Of a DNA stretch of 9,273 nucleotides, positions 1 to 6,741 are shown in pieces (position 1 is the first letter of the stretch; the number at the start of each line of letters is the position of its first letter). Position numbers and translations under genes: made by a program. The DNA lies in assembly GCA_946886565.1 (NCBI GenBank), contig CAMPIX010000043.1, positions 1-9,273 of the forward strand, written 5' to 3'. Source of the DNA: an uncultured Altererythrobacter sp. GTDB lineage: Bacteria > Pseudomonadota > Alphaproteobacteria > Sphingomonadales > Sphingomonadaceae. The notes below the pieces were generated by a model, which searched no databases, was not told the origin of the DNA, and saw nothing but the letters and a program-made list of their open reading frames with translations.

Positions 1-1663
1 GCGGGGTGCGCTTGATGTAGCCGTCGAGCGTGACCGTCACGACCATCTCGTCGCGTTCGATCAGGTCCTCGTCATCGATCCCGTCCCACGCGGGGGCGAT
101 CTCGGACAGGCGCGGGGTGGCGTAGAGCTCGCGGATCTCGGTCAGCTCGTCGCGCATCACGCCGTAGAGCTTCGCCCGGTCGGCGAGGATCGAAAGATAT
201 TCCTCGATCGCGATCGAAAGCTCCTTGAGCTCGTCGCCGATTTCGTCGCGGCCGAGCGCGGTGAGGCGGTGGAGGCGCAGGTCGAGGATCGCCTTCACCT
301 GCCGCTCGCTGAGGCGATAGGTGCCGCCATGTTCGTCGGAGGTCGGTTCGATCGCCTCGACCAGCGCGATGTACTGCGCGATGTCGCCGATCGGCCATTC
401 CTTCGCGAGCAGCTTGGCGCGCGCGTCGGCCGGATTCGACGAGCCGCGGACCATTGCCACGACCTCGTCGAGGTTCGACACCGCGACCACCAGCCCGAGC
501 AAGATATGCGCCCGCTCGCGCGCCTTGTTCAGCTCGAACTTGGTGCGGCGGGTGATGACCTGTTCGCGGAAGGTGACGAAGGCCTGGATGAAGTCGCGCA
601 GGGTGAGCACTTCGGGCCGTCCGCCGCGGATCGCGAGCATGTTCGCCGGGAAGCTCGCCTGCGCCGGGGTGAAGCGCCAGATCTGGTTGAGCACGACTTC
701 GGGCGAGGCGTCGCGCTTGAGGTCGACGACCACGCGCACGCCCTCACGGTTCGATTCGTCGCGAATGTCGGCGATGCCCTCGATCCGCTTGTCCTTGGCG
801 GCTTCGGCGATCTTCTCGACCAGGCCGGACTTGCCGACCTGATAGGGGATCGAGGTCAGCACGATCGACTGGCGATCCCCGCGCGAGGTCTCGATCGCGT
901 GGCGGCAGCGCATGAGGACCGAGCCGCGCCCGGTGGTGTAGGCGGCCTTGGCGCCCGACTGACCGAGGATCAGCGGCGCGGTGGGGAAGTCCGGCCCGGG
1001 GATGATCTCGAACAGCTCTTCCGAACTGATCCGCGGGTTGTCGATGAAGGCGAGGCAACCGTCGATCACTTCGCCGAGGTTGTGCGGTGGAATGTTGGTC
1101 GCCATGCCGACCGCGATGCCGCCCGCGCCGTTGACGAGCAGGTTGGGGAAGCGCGCGGGGAGCACGGTCGGCTCCCGCCGCGAACCGTCGTAGTTGTCGG
1201 CGAAATCGACCGTGTCCTTGTCGAGATCGTCGAGCAGGCTGTTGGCGACCTTGGCCAGCCGCGCCTCGGTATAGCGCATCGAGGCGGGCGGATCGGGATC
1301 CATCGAGCCGAAGTTGCCCTGGCCGTCCACCAGCGGCACGCGCATCGACCAGCTCTGCGTCATCCGCGCGAGTGCGTCGTAGATCGCGCTGTCGCCGTGC
1401 GGGTGATAGTTGCCCATCACGTCGCCGACGATCTTGGCGCTCTTGCGGTAGGGCCGCCCGGCGACGAAGCCGCCTTCCTGGCTGGCGAAGAGGATGCGGC
1501 GGTGGACCGGCTTGAGGCCGTCGCGCACATCGGGCAGCGCGCGGCTCACGATCACGCTCATCGCGTAATCGAGGTAGCTCGTCTTCATTTCGTCGACGAT
1601 GTCGACCCGGTCGAAGTCGCCCATCGGGGAGGGCGGGGCAAGAGTATCGGTATCGTCGCTCAA
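1..1663 (-). CDS. gyrA: DNA gyrase subunit A, N-terminal ~554 residues (3' end outside window)
   Basis: Breaking-rejoining subunit of type IIA topoisomerase, which introduces negative supercoils with GyrB. The minus-strand frame is open from 1663 to the left edge. The N-terminal winged-helix/tower core is clear: [20 protein letters not shown] at residues 30-49, [10 protein letters not shown] at 87-96 and the catalytic tyrosine in RYTE (Tyr131, E. coli Tyr122). [26 protein letters not shown] sequence follows, then the coiled-coil region. The window ends in DGYIKRTP, just before where the GyrA box should lie, so the C-terminal pinwheel is missing. The HPHGD context and overall match favour GyrA over ParC, but the GyrA box that would settle it is out of view. 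The quinolone-determining residues are the susceptible type: Ser92 and Asp96 (E. coli Ser83, Asp87). I chose the TTG start at 1663 because AGAAG lies just upstream; the ATG at 1624 has only a C-rich run before it. Confidence 0.95.
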   Translation of the reverse strand, partial: MSDDTDTLAPPSPMGDFDRVDIVDEMKTSYLDYAMSVIVSRALPDVRDGLKPVHRRILFASQEGGFVAGRPYRKSAKIVGDVMGNYHPHGDSAIYDALARMTQSWSMRVPLVDGQGNFGSMDPDPPASMRYTEARLAKVANSLLDDLDKDTVDFADNYDGSRREPTVLPARFPNLLVNGAGGIAVGMATNIPPHNLGEVIDGCLAFIDNPRISSEELFEIIPGPDFPTAPLILGQSGAKAAYTTGRGSVLMRCRHAIETSRGDRQSIVLTSIPYQVGKSGLVEKIAEAAKDKRIEGIADIRDESNREGVRVVVDLKRDASPEVVLNQIWRFTPAQASFPANMLAIRGGRPEVLTLRDFIQAFVTFREQVITRRTKFELNKARERAHILLGLVVAVSNLDEVVAMVRGSSNPADARAKLLAKEWPIGDIAQYIALVEAIEPTSDEHGGTYRLSERQVKAILDLRLHRLTALGRDEIGDELKELSIAIEEYLSILADRAKLYGVMRDELTEIRELYATPRLSEIAPAWDGIDDEDLIERDEMVVTVTLDGYIKRTP

Positions 1664-1668
1664 CGGAC

Positions 1669-1673
1669 TTCTT
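1669..1673 (-). promoter_or_regulatory. Ribosome binding site supporting the gyrA TTG start
   Basis: Read on the minus strand, an AAAAGAAG purine run sits a few bases before TTG at 1663. The next in-frame candidate, ATG at 1624, is preceded by CCCGCCCTCCCCG, which has no purine-rich element. This decides the start in favour of TTG and gives an N-terminus beginning MSDDTDTL. The match to the anti-Shine-Dalgarno sequence is only moderate. Confidence 0.45.
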
Positions 1674-1790
1674 TTCGTTTCGTTCTGCTGCCTGGGGAAC
1701 TGTGGCCGGAGCCTAGGCCAGATGCCCGGCCACCGCCACTCGAACCGCACCATACATGGGCGTTCGGAGGCGCTTTTTCCACACCTTGCA

Positions 1791-1807
1791 GCGCGCGCGT
1801 GCGCGCG
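1791..1807. repeat. 17-nt strictly alternating purine-pyrimidine GC tract
   Basis: The sequence is GCGCGCGCGTGCGCGCG, an unbroken purine-pyrimidine alternation ended by purine-purine steps on both sides. It is also nearly self-complementary. Such tracts can adopt left-handed DNA under negative supercoiling. It lies about 130 bp upstream of the gyrA start. Any regulatory role is inference; in GC-rich DNA it could be a chance run. Confidence 0.5.
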
Positions 1808-1937
1808 AAGCGTGCTCACCGGCGTTCAAAGGCCGTTCAGCACGATTTCCCTAGAAGCGATTGCAATGGACGGTGCGAGACGGCACTAGCGCCCTCGCTA
1901 TCCGTTCCTCAGCCTACATGGCGCCGTATTTTGCAAT

Positions 1938-1942
1938 GGGAG
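1938..1942 (+). promoter_or_regulatory. Ribosome binding site deciding the start of the TPR-like gene
   Basis: GGGAG lies 8 nt before ATG at 1951, a standard spacing. The frame stays open upstream, with a TTG at 1861 and ATGs at 1918 and 1936. None of those has a comparable purine-rich element, and they would put about 5 to 30 extra residues ahead of an otherwise normal signal peptide. The start is therefore placed at 1951. Confidence 0.65.
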
Positions 1943-1950
1943 ATACCCAG

Positions 1951-3318
1951 ATGTTGTCTTTTGCCCGCAATCCGCAGCCGCGTACCAAGCGGTTCGGTTC
2001 GCATTTCGCCCTCGCCCTCGCGCTCGTCGCAGGGGGAGCGTTCGGCGCGGTCGCGCTCGAAGCTCCTGCCTACGCCCAGGACGACGACGAGGAAGCGGCG
2101 GAGAAAGATTATTCCGAAGCCTTCATCGCAGCCTACCAGCCCCTGGCGCAGCGGATCGAGGCGCAGGAAGACCCTGCGGCGCTCAAGGCGGCGCTTCCCG
2201 CGCTGACCGCCGCGGCGCAGACCGCCGACGACAAGTTCGTTGCCGGACAGACCGTCTATTCTATCGGCGCGCGTTCGGAGGATCTCGCTTTGCAGCGTCA
2301 GGGCCTCGACATGATGCTCGACAGCGGCAAGACCCCCGCCGATCAGTATGCGCGCAACTTGTTCGCCGCCGGCCAGCTTGCCTATCAGGCCGAGGATTGG
2401 ACCACCGCACGGGCACGTATCGAGCAGGCGATCGCTGCAGGCTATCAGGGCGGTAATGCCTTGGGTCTCGCGGCCGAAACCTATTTCAACGAAGAAAACT
2501 TCGCTGCGGGCCTCACGGCACTGAAGCAGGCCATCGCGGCACAGAAGCAGGCAGGCAAACCGTTAGACGAATCATGGATTCGCCGTGGCTTCACCGTGGC
2601 ATACAACAACGCCCTGGCCGATGAAGCTGCCGAGTTCGCCAAGCTCTACGTCGTCAATTTCCCCTCGAGCGACGTATGGGGCGATGCAATCGCAGTTCAG
2701 CGCAGCTTCTACGACTACGACGATCACGCGCTGCTCGACCTCATGCGCCTGGCCGAACGGACGGGAAGCATGCGGTCGGAGCGCGACTATTTCGACTACA
2801 TCTCTGCCGCAGACGCGCGCCGCTTGCCGGCCGAAGTCGGCCGGATCATCGCCGCAGGCCTGGCCGCCAACATGCTGAAGACGGGCGATGTGCTGGTCAC
2901 CGAAGCGGCATCGATGGCCGAGAGCCAGGCCAAGACCGCTCGCGCCGACCTGCCCGCGCTCGAGAAGGATGCGCGCTCGTCGGGCGGCACCGCGATCGAT
3001 GCAATGGCGGCCGGGGACCTTTTCCTGAACTTCGAGCAGGCGGCGAAGGCCGAGGAAATGTACGAGTTGGCCTTGACCAAGTCCGGCGTCGAAACCGGCC
3101 GTGCGCTTACCCGCCTCGGCATCGCGCAGTTCGACCAGGGCAAATTTGCCGAAGCGAAGGCGACGTTCGACAAGGTCGATGGCGTGCGCGCACCGATCGC
3201 CGATCTGTGGAGTCTCTATGCCGAGGCGCAGGCTTCGGGCGGTGTCACAGCCGGACCGGCCGCAGTCGAGGCGGAGACTACGGCTTCGGTCGAATCGGCG
3301 GACGCACCTGCTCAGTAA
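1951..3318 (+). CDS. Exported tetratricopeptide-like repeat protein, function unknown
   Basis: A 455-residue protein. It has a Sec-type signal peptide: basic residues to about 14, a hydrophobic core at 19-36, and a likely cleavage at AYA-Q after residue 42. An acidic patch (DDDEE, 44-48) opens the mature chain. The rest is alanine-rich and helical with TPR-like pairs near 135-164, 168-198, 351-380 and 383-411; the last has the typical LGIAQFDQGKFAEAKATF spacing. I see no cysteine, no lipobox and no catalytic motif. The last 25 residues are a low-complexity Ala/Glu/Thr tail. It is probably a soluble periplasmic or cell-envelope scaffold. I recall similar unnamed TPR proteins in sphingomonads but cannot name a function. 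It stands alone, divergent from gyrA and ended by its own terminator. Confidence 0.85.
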   Translation: MLSFARNPQPRTKRFGSHFALALALVAGGAFGAVALEAPAYAQDDDEEAAEKDYSEAFIAAYQPLAQRIEAQEDPAALKAALPALTAAAQTADDKFVAGQTVYSIGARSEDLALQRQGLDMMLDSGKTPADQYARNLFAAGQLAYQAEDWTTARARIEQAIAAGYQGGNALGLAAETYFNEENFAAGLTALKQAIAAQKQAGKPLDESWIRRGFTVAYNNALADEAAEFAKLYVVNFPSSDVWGDAIAVQRSFYDYDDHALLDLMRLAERTGSMRSERDYFDYISAADARRLPAEVGRIIAAGLAANMLKTGDVLVTEAASMAESQAKTARADLPALEKDARSSGGTAIDAMAAGDLFLNFEQAAKAEEMYELALTKSGVETGRALTRLGIAQFDQGKFAEAKATFDKVDGVRAPIADLWSLYAEAQASGGVTAGPAAVEAETTASVESADAPAQ

Positions 3319-3346
3319 CCCCAGCGGCCAGCGATGAAAACGAGAG

Positions 3347-3374
3347 AGGCGCGGGTTTCGGCCCGCGCCTTTTT
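3347..3374 (+). terminator. Intrinsic terminator of the TPR-like gene
   Basis: A perfect 9-bp GC-rich stem pairs AGGCGCGGG (3347-3355) with CCCGCGCCT (3362-3370) around a TTTCGG loop, followed by a T-run continuing to 3374. It sits 28 bp after the TAA stop. On the minus strand the stem is followed only by a later TTTT, so it is weaker as a terminator for the NYN gene coming the other way. Confidence 0.9.
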
Positions 3375-3410
3375 CGTCGATCTCAACGAATTTTCGTCGA
3401 TCTCAACGCA
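3371..3410. repeat. 20-bp tandem duplication across terminator tail and NYN stop codon
   Basis: Two head-to-tail copies, 3371-3390 and 3391-3410, agree at 19 of 20 positions; the first 18 bases (TTTTCGTCGATCTCAACG) are identical. The left copy carries the T-run of the terminator. The right copy contains the TGA stop and the last codons of the NYN gene on the minus strand. The NYN stop triplet is therefore present twice, and only the right-hand one is used. A recent slippage or local duplication is the simplest origin. Confidence 0.9.
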
Positions 3411-4131
3411 GGCGCTTGACCCAGACCTGTCCGCCTTCGCGACGCTCGGTGGCGAAGTTGGGAATCGCCTCGATCAGGTCGATCAGCCGCGCATAGCCGT
3501 AGTTGCGCGTATCGAAGCTCGACCGGTTGCCAGCCCGCTGACCGATCTCGGAGACCTTCGCGAAGCCCTTTTCGTCGCGCTTGCTGGCGTTGTAGGCCTC
3601 GAACAGCAGGTGAAGCATATCGTCGTCGAGCTGGCTCTTTGCACCGGACGCCGCCTTCGAACCGCTCGCGCGTTCCTCCTTCTCGGCGCGGATCAGCGCC
3701 TCGACGTCGATGAAGCGGGTGCACGCCTGGCGAAAGGCTTCGGGCGTCTTGGGGCTGCCGAAACCGTAGACCGGATAACCGTCCTGCCGGATGCGCATGG
3801 CGAGCGGCATGAAATCGCTGTCCGAACTCATGATCCCGAAGCCGTGGACGCGGCCGCGATACATCAGGTCCATCGCGTCGATGGTCATCTTCATGTCGGT
3901 CGCGTTCTTGCCGCGCGTCAGGTCGAACTGTTGCTGCGGCTCGATGCCATAACGGTGGACGAGATCAGCCCAGCTCTTGAGCGCGGGCTTGCGCCAGTTG
4001 CCGTAGGCGCGCCGGATGTTGACCTGCCCGAGCTCGGCGAGGACCGTGAGCACCGGGTCGATACCCGCGGGGCTCGCGTTGTCGGAATCGATCAGGAGGG
4101 CGATGTTGCGGTGCTGGAGCTCGTCGGACAT
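3403..4131 (-). CDS. NYN-domain (LabA/DUF88-like) protein with C-terminal LOTUS/OST-HTH-like region
   Basis: A 242-residue cytosolic protein. Residues 8-150 form a NYN domain of the PIN-like nuclease fold. The acidic positions expected at the metal site are present: LLIDSDN (Asp15, Asp17), NATDMKM (Asp79) and SSDSDF (Asp104, Asp106). Residues 165-240 (DDDMLHLLFEAYN, then GYARLIDLIEAIPNF and a basic C-terminus) resemble the LOTUS/OST-HTH winged helix, an RNA-binding module often joined to NYN domains. The family suggests an RNA-processing nuclease; the substrate is unknown. It lies 40 bp downstream of the carbonic anhydrase on the same strand, so co-transcription is plausible. The ATG at 4131 has no clear Shine-Dalgarno sequence. 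Translation ends at a TGA inside the tandem duplication. No partner suggests a toxin-antitoxin pair. Confidence 0.85.
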   Translation of the reverse strand: MSDELQHRNIALLIDSDNASPAGIDPVLTVLAELGQVNIRRAYGNWRKPALKSWADLVHRYGIEPQQQFDLTRGKNATDMKMTIDAMDLMYRGRVHGFGIMSSDSDFMPLAMRIRQDGYPVYGFGSPKTPEAFRQACTRFIDVEALIRAEKEERASGSKAASGAKSQLDDDMLHLLFEAYNASKRDEKGFAKVSEIGQRAGNRSSFDTRNYGYARLIDLIEAIPNFATERREGGQVWVKRLR

Positions 4132-4171
4132 GCGCGGTTACATGGCCGTGCGAACCCGCCCCGGCAAGCGC

Positions 4172-4810
4172 TTACTCGACGGGATCGAACTCGCCGCTGC
4201 TTTCGTCGAGCAAGTGCAGCACACCGTCCGAAACCGCGAAAAAGGCGCCCCGCAGCGTTAGCGCGCCGCTCGCTTCCTTCTCCTGCACGCAAGGGAAGGT
4301 GCGCAGGTTGGCGAGGCTGACCTTGACCGCGGCGTGCTCCATCGCGCGCTCCGCCTCGCGCCCCTCGGTGCCGAGACGAGCGGCGATCGGATCGCGCACC
4401 TCGTCGAGCATGGCGATCCAGTTGGCGACGAAGCCGCCCTTGCCAGGCTCGTTGCCGTGCAGATCCTGCGTCAGCGCCGCCTTGCACCCGCCGCACAGCC
4501 CGTGGCCCATGACCACGATCTCGCGCACGTCGAGGAACTGGACCGCGAATTCGAGCGCCGCCGACACGCCATGATTGCCCGGGGTGGTCTCGAACGGGGG
4601 CACCATCGCCGCTATGTTGCGCACGACGAAAATCTCGCCCGGATCGGCATCGAATATCTGCGCCGGATCGACGCGGCTGTCGGAGCAGGCGATCACCATG
4701 ACCTGCGGTGATTGCCCTTCGGCCAGCGCGCTCCAGCGTTCGCGCTGGCTTGACCACGCGCCCTTGCGGAAGCTGCGGTAGCCGTCGATCATTTCTGCAA
4801 AGGTCTTCAT
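4172..4810 (-). CDS. Beta-class carbonic anhydrase
   Basis: Interconverts CO2 and bicarbonate, supplying bicarbonate to carboxylases and helping pH balance; a cytosolic zinc enzyme. The 212-residue length fits the class. The signature is complete: ACSDSRVDP holds zinc ligand Cys42 and the Asp44-Arg46 dyad, and GHGLCGGC holds His103 and Cys106. FVVRNIAAMVPP and the GVSAALEFAVQFL helix are also typical. I start it at ATG 4810 (MKTFAEMIDGYRSFRKG), a usual N-terminus for this family. An upstream in-frame ATG at 4915 would overlap lipA and add 35 arginine-rich residues with no family character. A GGGG a few bases before 4810 is a weak ribosome binding site. It probably leads a two-gene unit with the NYN gene. 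The cab/can naming cannot be settled from sequence alone. Confidence 0.95.
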   Translation of the reverse strand: MKTFAEMIDGYRSFRKGAWSSQRERWSALAEGQSPQVMVIACSDSRVDPAQIFDADPGEIFVVRNIAAMVPPFETTPGNHGVSAALEFAVQFLDVREIVVMGHGLCGGCKAALTQDLHGNEPGKGGFVANWIAMLDEVRDPIAARLGTEGREAERAMEHAAVKVSLANLRTFPCVQEKEASGALTLRGAFFAVSDGVLHLLDESSGEFDPVE

Positions 4811-4857
4811 GGGTGCCCCAATGCCGCGCCGGGAAAGGACTGGCAAGAGCGCGGTGC

Positions 4858-4861
4858 GGAG
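4858..4861 (+). promoter_or_regulatory. Ribosome binding site selecting the lipA start
   Basis: GGAG lies 5 nt before ATG 4867 and 14 nt before the in-frame ATG at 4876, so the first is favoured. The gap between the lipA and carbonic anhydrase starts is only 56 bp, so any lipA promoter must lie in it or inside the carbonic anhydrase gene. I could not identify one. Confidence 0.55.
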
Positions 4862-4866
4862 ACTAG

Positions 4867-5817
4867 ATGGGCCGCATGAACGACCTCTCCTCCGCACCTG
4901 CCCCAGAGGGAGCAAGGCCCGAGCGCCAGCGCAAGCCCGACTGGATCCGCGTAAAGGCGCCCGTCAGCAAGGGCTATCACGAGACGCGCCAGTTGATGCG
5001 CGAGCTCAACCTCAACACGGTGTGCGAGGAAGCGGCCTGCCCCAATATCGGCGAGTGCTGGACCAAGAAGCACGCCACTGTGATGATCCTGGGCGACGTG
5101 TGCACGCGCGCCTGCGCGTTCTGCAACGTCAAGACCGGCATGCCGCGCATGGTCGATCCGATGGAGCCCGAGAACGTCGCGATCGCGGCGGGCAAGATGG
5201 GCCTCCAGCACATCGTCATCACCAGCGTCGACCGCGACGACCTGCCCGACGGCGGGGCGAGCCAGTTCGTCAAGGTGATCCAGGCGCTGCGCCGCGAGAC
5301 GCCGGAGACCACGATAGAGATCCTCACTCCCGATTTCCGTAACAAGATGCGCCCGGCGGTCGAGGCGATTTGCGAAGCCGGGCCGGATGTTTACAACCAC
5401 AACCTCGAAACCGTGCCGCGTCTCTACCCGACGATCCGGCCGGGCGCGCGTTACTACGCCTCGCTGCGGCTGCTCGAGGAAGTGAAGGCGCACGACCCGC
5501 TGATCTTCACCAAGTCCGGCGTCATGCTCGGCCTCGGCGAGCAGCGGCTCGAGGTGCATCAGGTGATGGACGACATGCGCAGCGCCGACGTCGATTTCAT
5601 CACCATGGGCCAGTACCTCCAGCCCACGCCGCGGCATGCGAAGGTCGAGGATTTCGTGACCCCGAAGGCCTTCGCCGCCTACGGTTCCATTGCGCGCGCG
5701 AAAGGCTTCCTTCAGGTCGCTTCGAGCCCGCTCACCCGCTCGAGCTATCATGCCGGCGACGACTTCGCCGAGATGAAGGCCGCGCGCGAGGCGAAATTCG
5801 CCAAGCAGAAGGCCTGA
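4867..5817 (+). CDS. lipA: Lipoyl synthase (radical SAM)
   Basis: Inserts two sulfur atoms into protein-bound octanoyl groups to make lipoyl cofactor for pyruvate and 2-oxoglutarate dehydrogenases and the glycine cleavage system. The 316-residue length is normal. Both iron-sulfur sites are visible: the sacrificial auxiliary cluster motif [12 protein letters not shown] (Cys53, Cys58, Cys64) and the radical [11 protein letters not shown] motif (Cys79, Cys83, Cys86). The C-terminal RSSYHA motif (from Arg291) supplies the serine ligand of the auxiliary cluster. [24 protein letters not shown] and [10 protein letters not shown] are further family blocks. The stop overlaps the next start in TGATG, so the two genes are translationally coupled. 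Confidence 0.98.
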   Translation: MGRMNDLSSAPAPEGARPERQRKPDWIRVKAPVSKGYHETRQLMRELNLNTVCEEAACPNIGECWTKKHATVMILGDVCTRACAFCNVKTGMPRMVDPMEPENVAIAAGKMGLQHIVITSVDRDDLPDGGASQFVKVIQALRRETPETTIEILTPDFRNKMRPAVEAICEAGPDVYNHNLETVPRLYPTIRPGARYYASLRLLEEVKAHDPLIFTKSGVMLGLGEQRLEVHQVMDDMRSADVDFITMGQYLQPTPRHAKVEDFVTPKAFAAYGSIARAKGFLQVASSPLTRSSYHAGDDFAEMKAAREAKFAKQKA

Positions 5818-6278
5818 TGCCGGGAATCCGGGAAACCCGAACGGTGCCCTACAGCGCCGAGCAGATGTTCGACCTCGTGGCGGACGTCGCGCGCTACAAG
5901 GAATTCCTCCCTTGGGTGATCGCCACCCGCGTTCGCTCCGACAGCAAAACCGAGATGGTCGCCGACATGGTCGTGGGGTTCAAGAGCTTCCGCGAGAGCT
6001 TCACCTCGCGCGTGACCAAGCGCCGCCCCGAGATGATCGACGTGATCTACGTCGACGGGCCGCTGCGCGATCTCGACAACGAATGGCATTTCACCAACCT
6101 CCCGGAAGGCGGGTGCAGGATCGATTTCTCGGTCGAGTTCACATTCAAGAACCGGGTGTTCGAGGCGCTCGCGGGGCAATATTTCGACCGCGCCTTCCGC
6201 AAGCTGGTTTCGGCATTCGAAGCGCGCGCCGAAGCGCTTTACGGCAGCAGCAGTTCGAGCGCGCAGAGCGTCGCCTGA
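5817..6278 (+). CDS. COQ10/RatA-family START-like ubiquinone-binding protein
   Basis: A 153-residue member of the polyketide cyclase/START superfamily. Mitochondrial COQ10 binds ubiquinone and supports its synthesis and use in respiration. Bacterial relatives are often labelled type II toxin RatA after the E. coli protein, but an alphaproteobacterial copy next to lipA is better read as the COQ10-type housekeeping form. Family blocks are the N-terminal VPYSAEQMFDLVADVARYKEFLPW, then FKSFRESFTSRV, DGPLRDLDNEWHF and the C-terminal helix FDRAFRKLVSAFEARAEALYG. The ATG overlaps the lipA TGA by one base. No antitoxin partner is present (in E. coli the neighbour is ratB). The last residues (SSSSSAQSVA) are a low-complexity tail encoded in the 40-bp stretch that also encodes the end of the convergent cinA-like gene. 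Confidence 0.9.
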   Translation: MPGIRETRTVPYSAEQMFDLVADVARYKEFLPWVIATRVRSDSKTEMVADMVVGFKSFRESFTSRVTKRRPEMIDVIYVDGPLRDLDNEWHFTNLPEGGCRIDFSVEFTFKNRVFEALAGQYFDRAFRKLVSAFEARAEALYGSSSSSAQSVA

Positions 6279-6739
6279 CGGCGGATATCGGCGCGCGTCT
6301 TGCCGTCGAAAGTGCGCAGCTCGCCCTCGGGCTCGCCGTTCTCGCCACGCACCACACGCGCGAATACGACCGTACCGACTGGCTTCAAATCGGTGCCGCC
6401 GTCCGGTCCGGCAACGCCGCTGATCGCCACCGAGACATCTGCCGGGCTGCGTTCGAGCGCGCCGCTCGCCATCGCCCAGACGCAGGCGATCGAAACGGCG
6501 CCGAAGGTTTCGATGATCTCGCTCGAGACGCCAAGCATCTCGATCTTCGCCTCGTTGGAATAAGTGACGAAGCCGCGGTCGAGCACCTTGGACGAACCGG
6601 GGATTTCGGTCAGCGCAGCGGCAACGAGGCCACCGGTGCAGCTTTCCGCCACCGCGACCCGGCGGGCGGCGGCGAGGTTTTCCTCGATCACCCGGCGGGC
6701 GAGCGTCTCGATCTCGTCGCAAAGGAGCGCGGCAGCCAT
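6239..6739 (-). CDS. CinA C-terminal-domain protein, nicotinamide-nucleotide amidase type (PncC-like)
   Basis: A 166-residue stand-alone version of the CinA C-terminal domain. In characterised members it deamidates nicotinamide mononucleotide to nicotinate mononucleotide, recycling NMN formed by NAD-dependent DNA ligase. Visible motifs are AESCTGG (Ser33 is the probable nucleophile), GFVTYSNEAK (Lys65 probably catalytic) and ISGVAGPDGGT. The N-terminal molybdopterin-binding domain of full-length CinA is absent, which is common in proteobacteria. I use ATG 6739; the frame extends to 6880, but that part runs antiparallel through the upstream gene and is Arg/Gly/Ser-rich. It begins 2 bp after the preceding stop, so it is the third gene of an ispDF operon. 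Its 3' end overlaps the COQ10-like gene by 40 bp. The activity is assigned by family, not shown here. Confidence 0.92.
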   Translation of the reverse strand: MAAALLCDEIETLARRVIEENLAAARRVAVAESCTGGLVAAALTEIPGSSKVLDRGFVTYSNEAKIEMLGVSSEIIETFGAVSIACVWAMASGALERSPADVSVAISGVAGPDGGTDLKPVGTVVFARVVRGENGEPEGELRTFDGKTRADIRRQATLCALELLLP

Positions 6740-6741
6740 GG

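Larger units (their letters stand above)
1664..1950. other. Divergent intergenic region between gyrA and the TPR-like gene
   Basis: This 287-bp stretch must hold the promoters of both flanking genes, since they point away from each other. I looked for -35/-10 pairs on both strands and found none convincing; a minus-strand TATGGT at 1749-1754 has no acceptable -35 partner. It contains the alternating GC tract at 1791-1807 and the short in-frame extension upstream of the next gene. No tRNA, small ORF with a ribosome binding site, or terminator was seen. Confidence 0.5.

Noticed and set aside
1861..1950. N-terminal extension of the TPR-like protein from TTG 1861
   Set aside because: GGGAG at 1938-1942 points to ATG 1951, which gives a normal signal peptide; the extension adds 30 residues before it with no ribosome binding site.
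269..2206. A 645-residue plus-strand open frame running antisense through gyrA into the TPR-like gene
   Set aside because: It is a mirror of gyrA codon bias in GC-rich DNA: the translation is rich in Arg, Asp, Val and His with no domain, and the opposite strand has unmistakable GyrA motifs.
3334..4320. A 328-residue plus-strand open frame opposite the NYN gene
   Set aside because: It begins inside the terminator region and overlaps two well-supported minus-strand genes; the composition is that of an antisense shadow.
4750..4778. Possible lipA promoter with TTGACC at 4750-4755 inside the carbonic anhydrase gene
   Set aside because: No acceptable -10 element lies 16-18 bp downstream.
4811..4915. 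Extended carbonic anhydrase start at ATG 4915
   Set aside because: It would overlap the lipA start and add Arg-rich residues absent from the family; ATG 4810 gives a typical N-terminus.
5817..6278. RatA toxin of a toxin-antitoxin system
   Set aside because: There is no RatB-like partner and it is coupled to lipA; the COQ10-type housekeeping role fits better.
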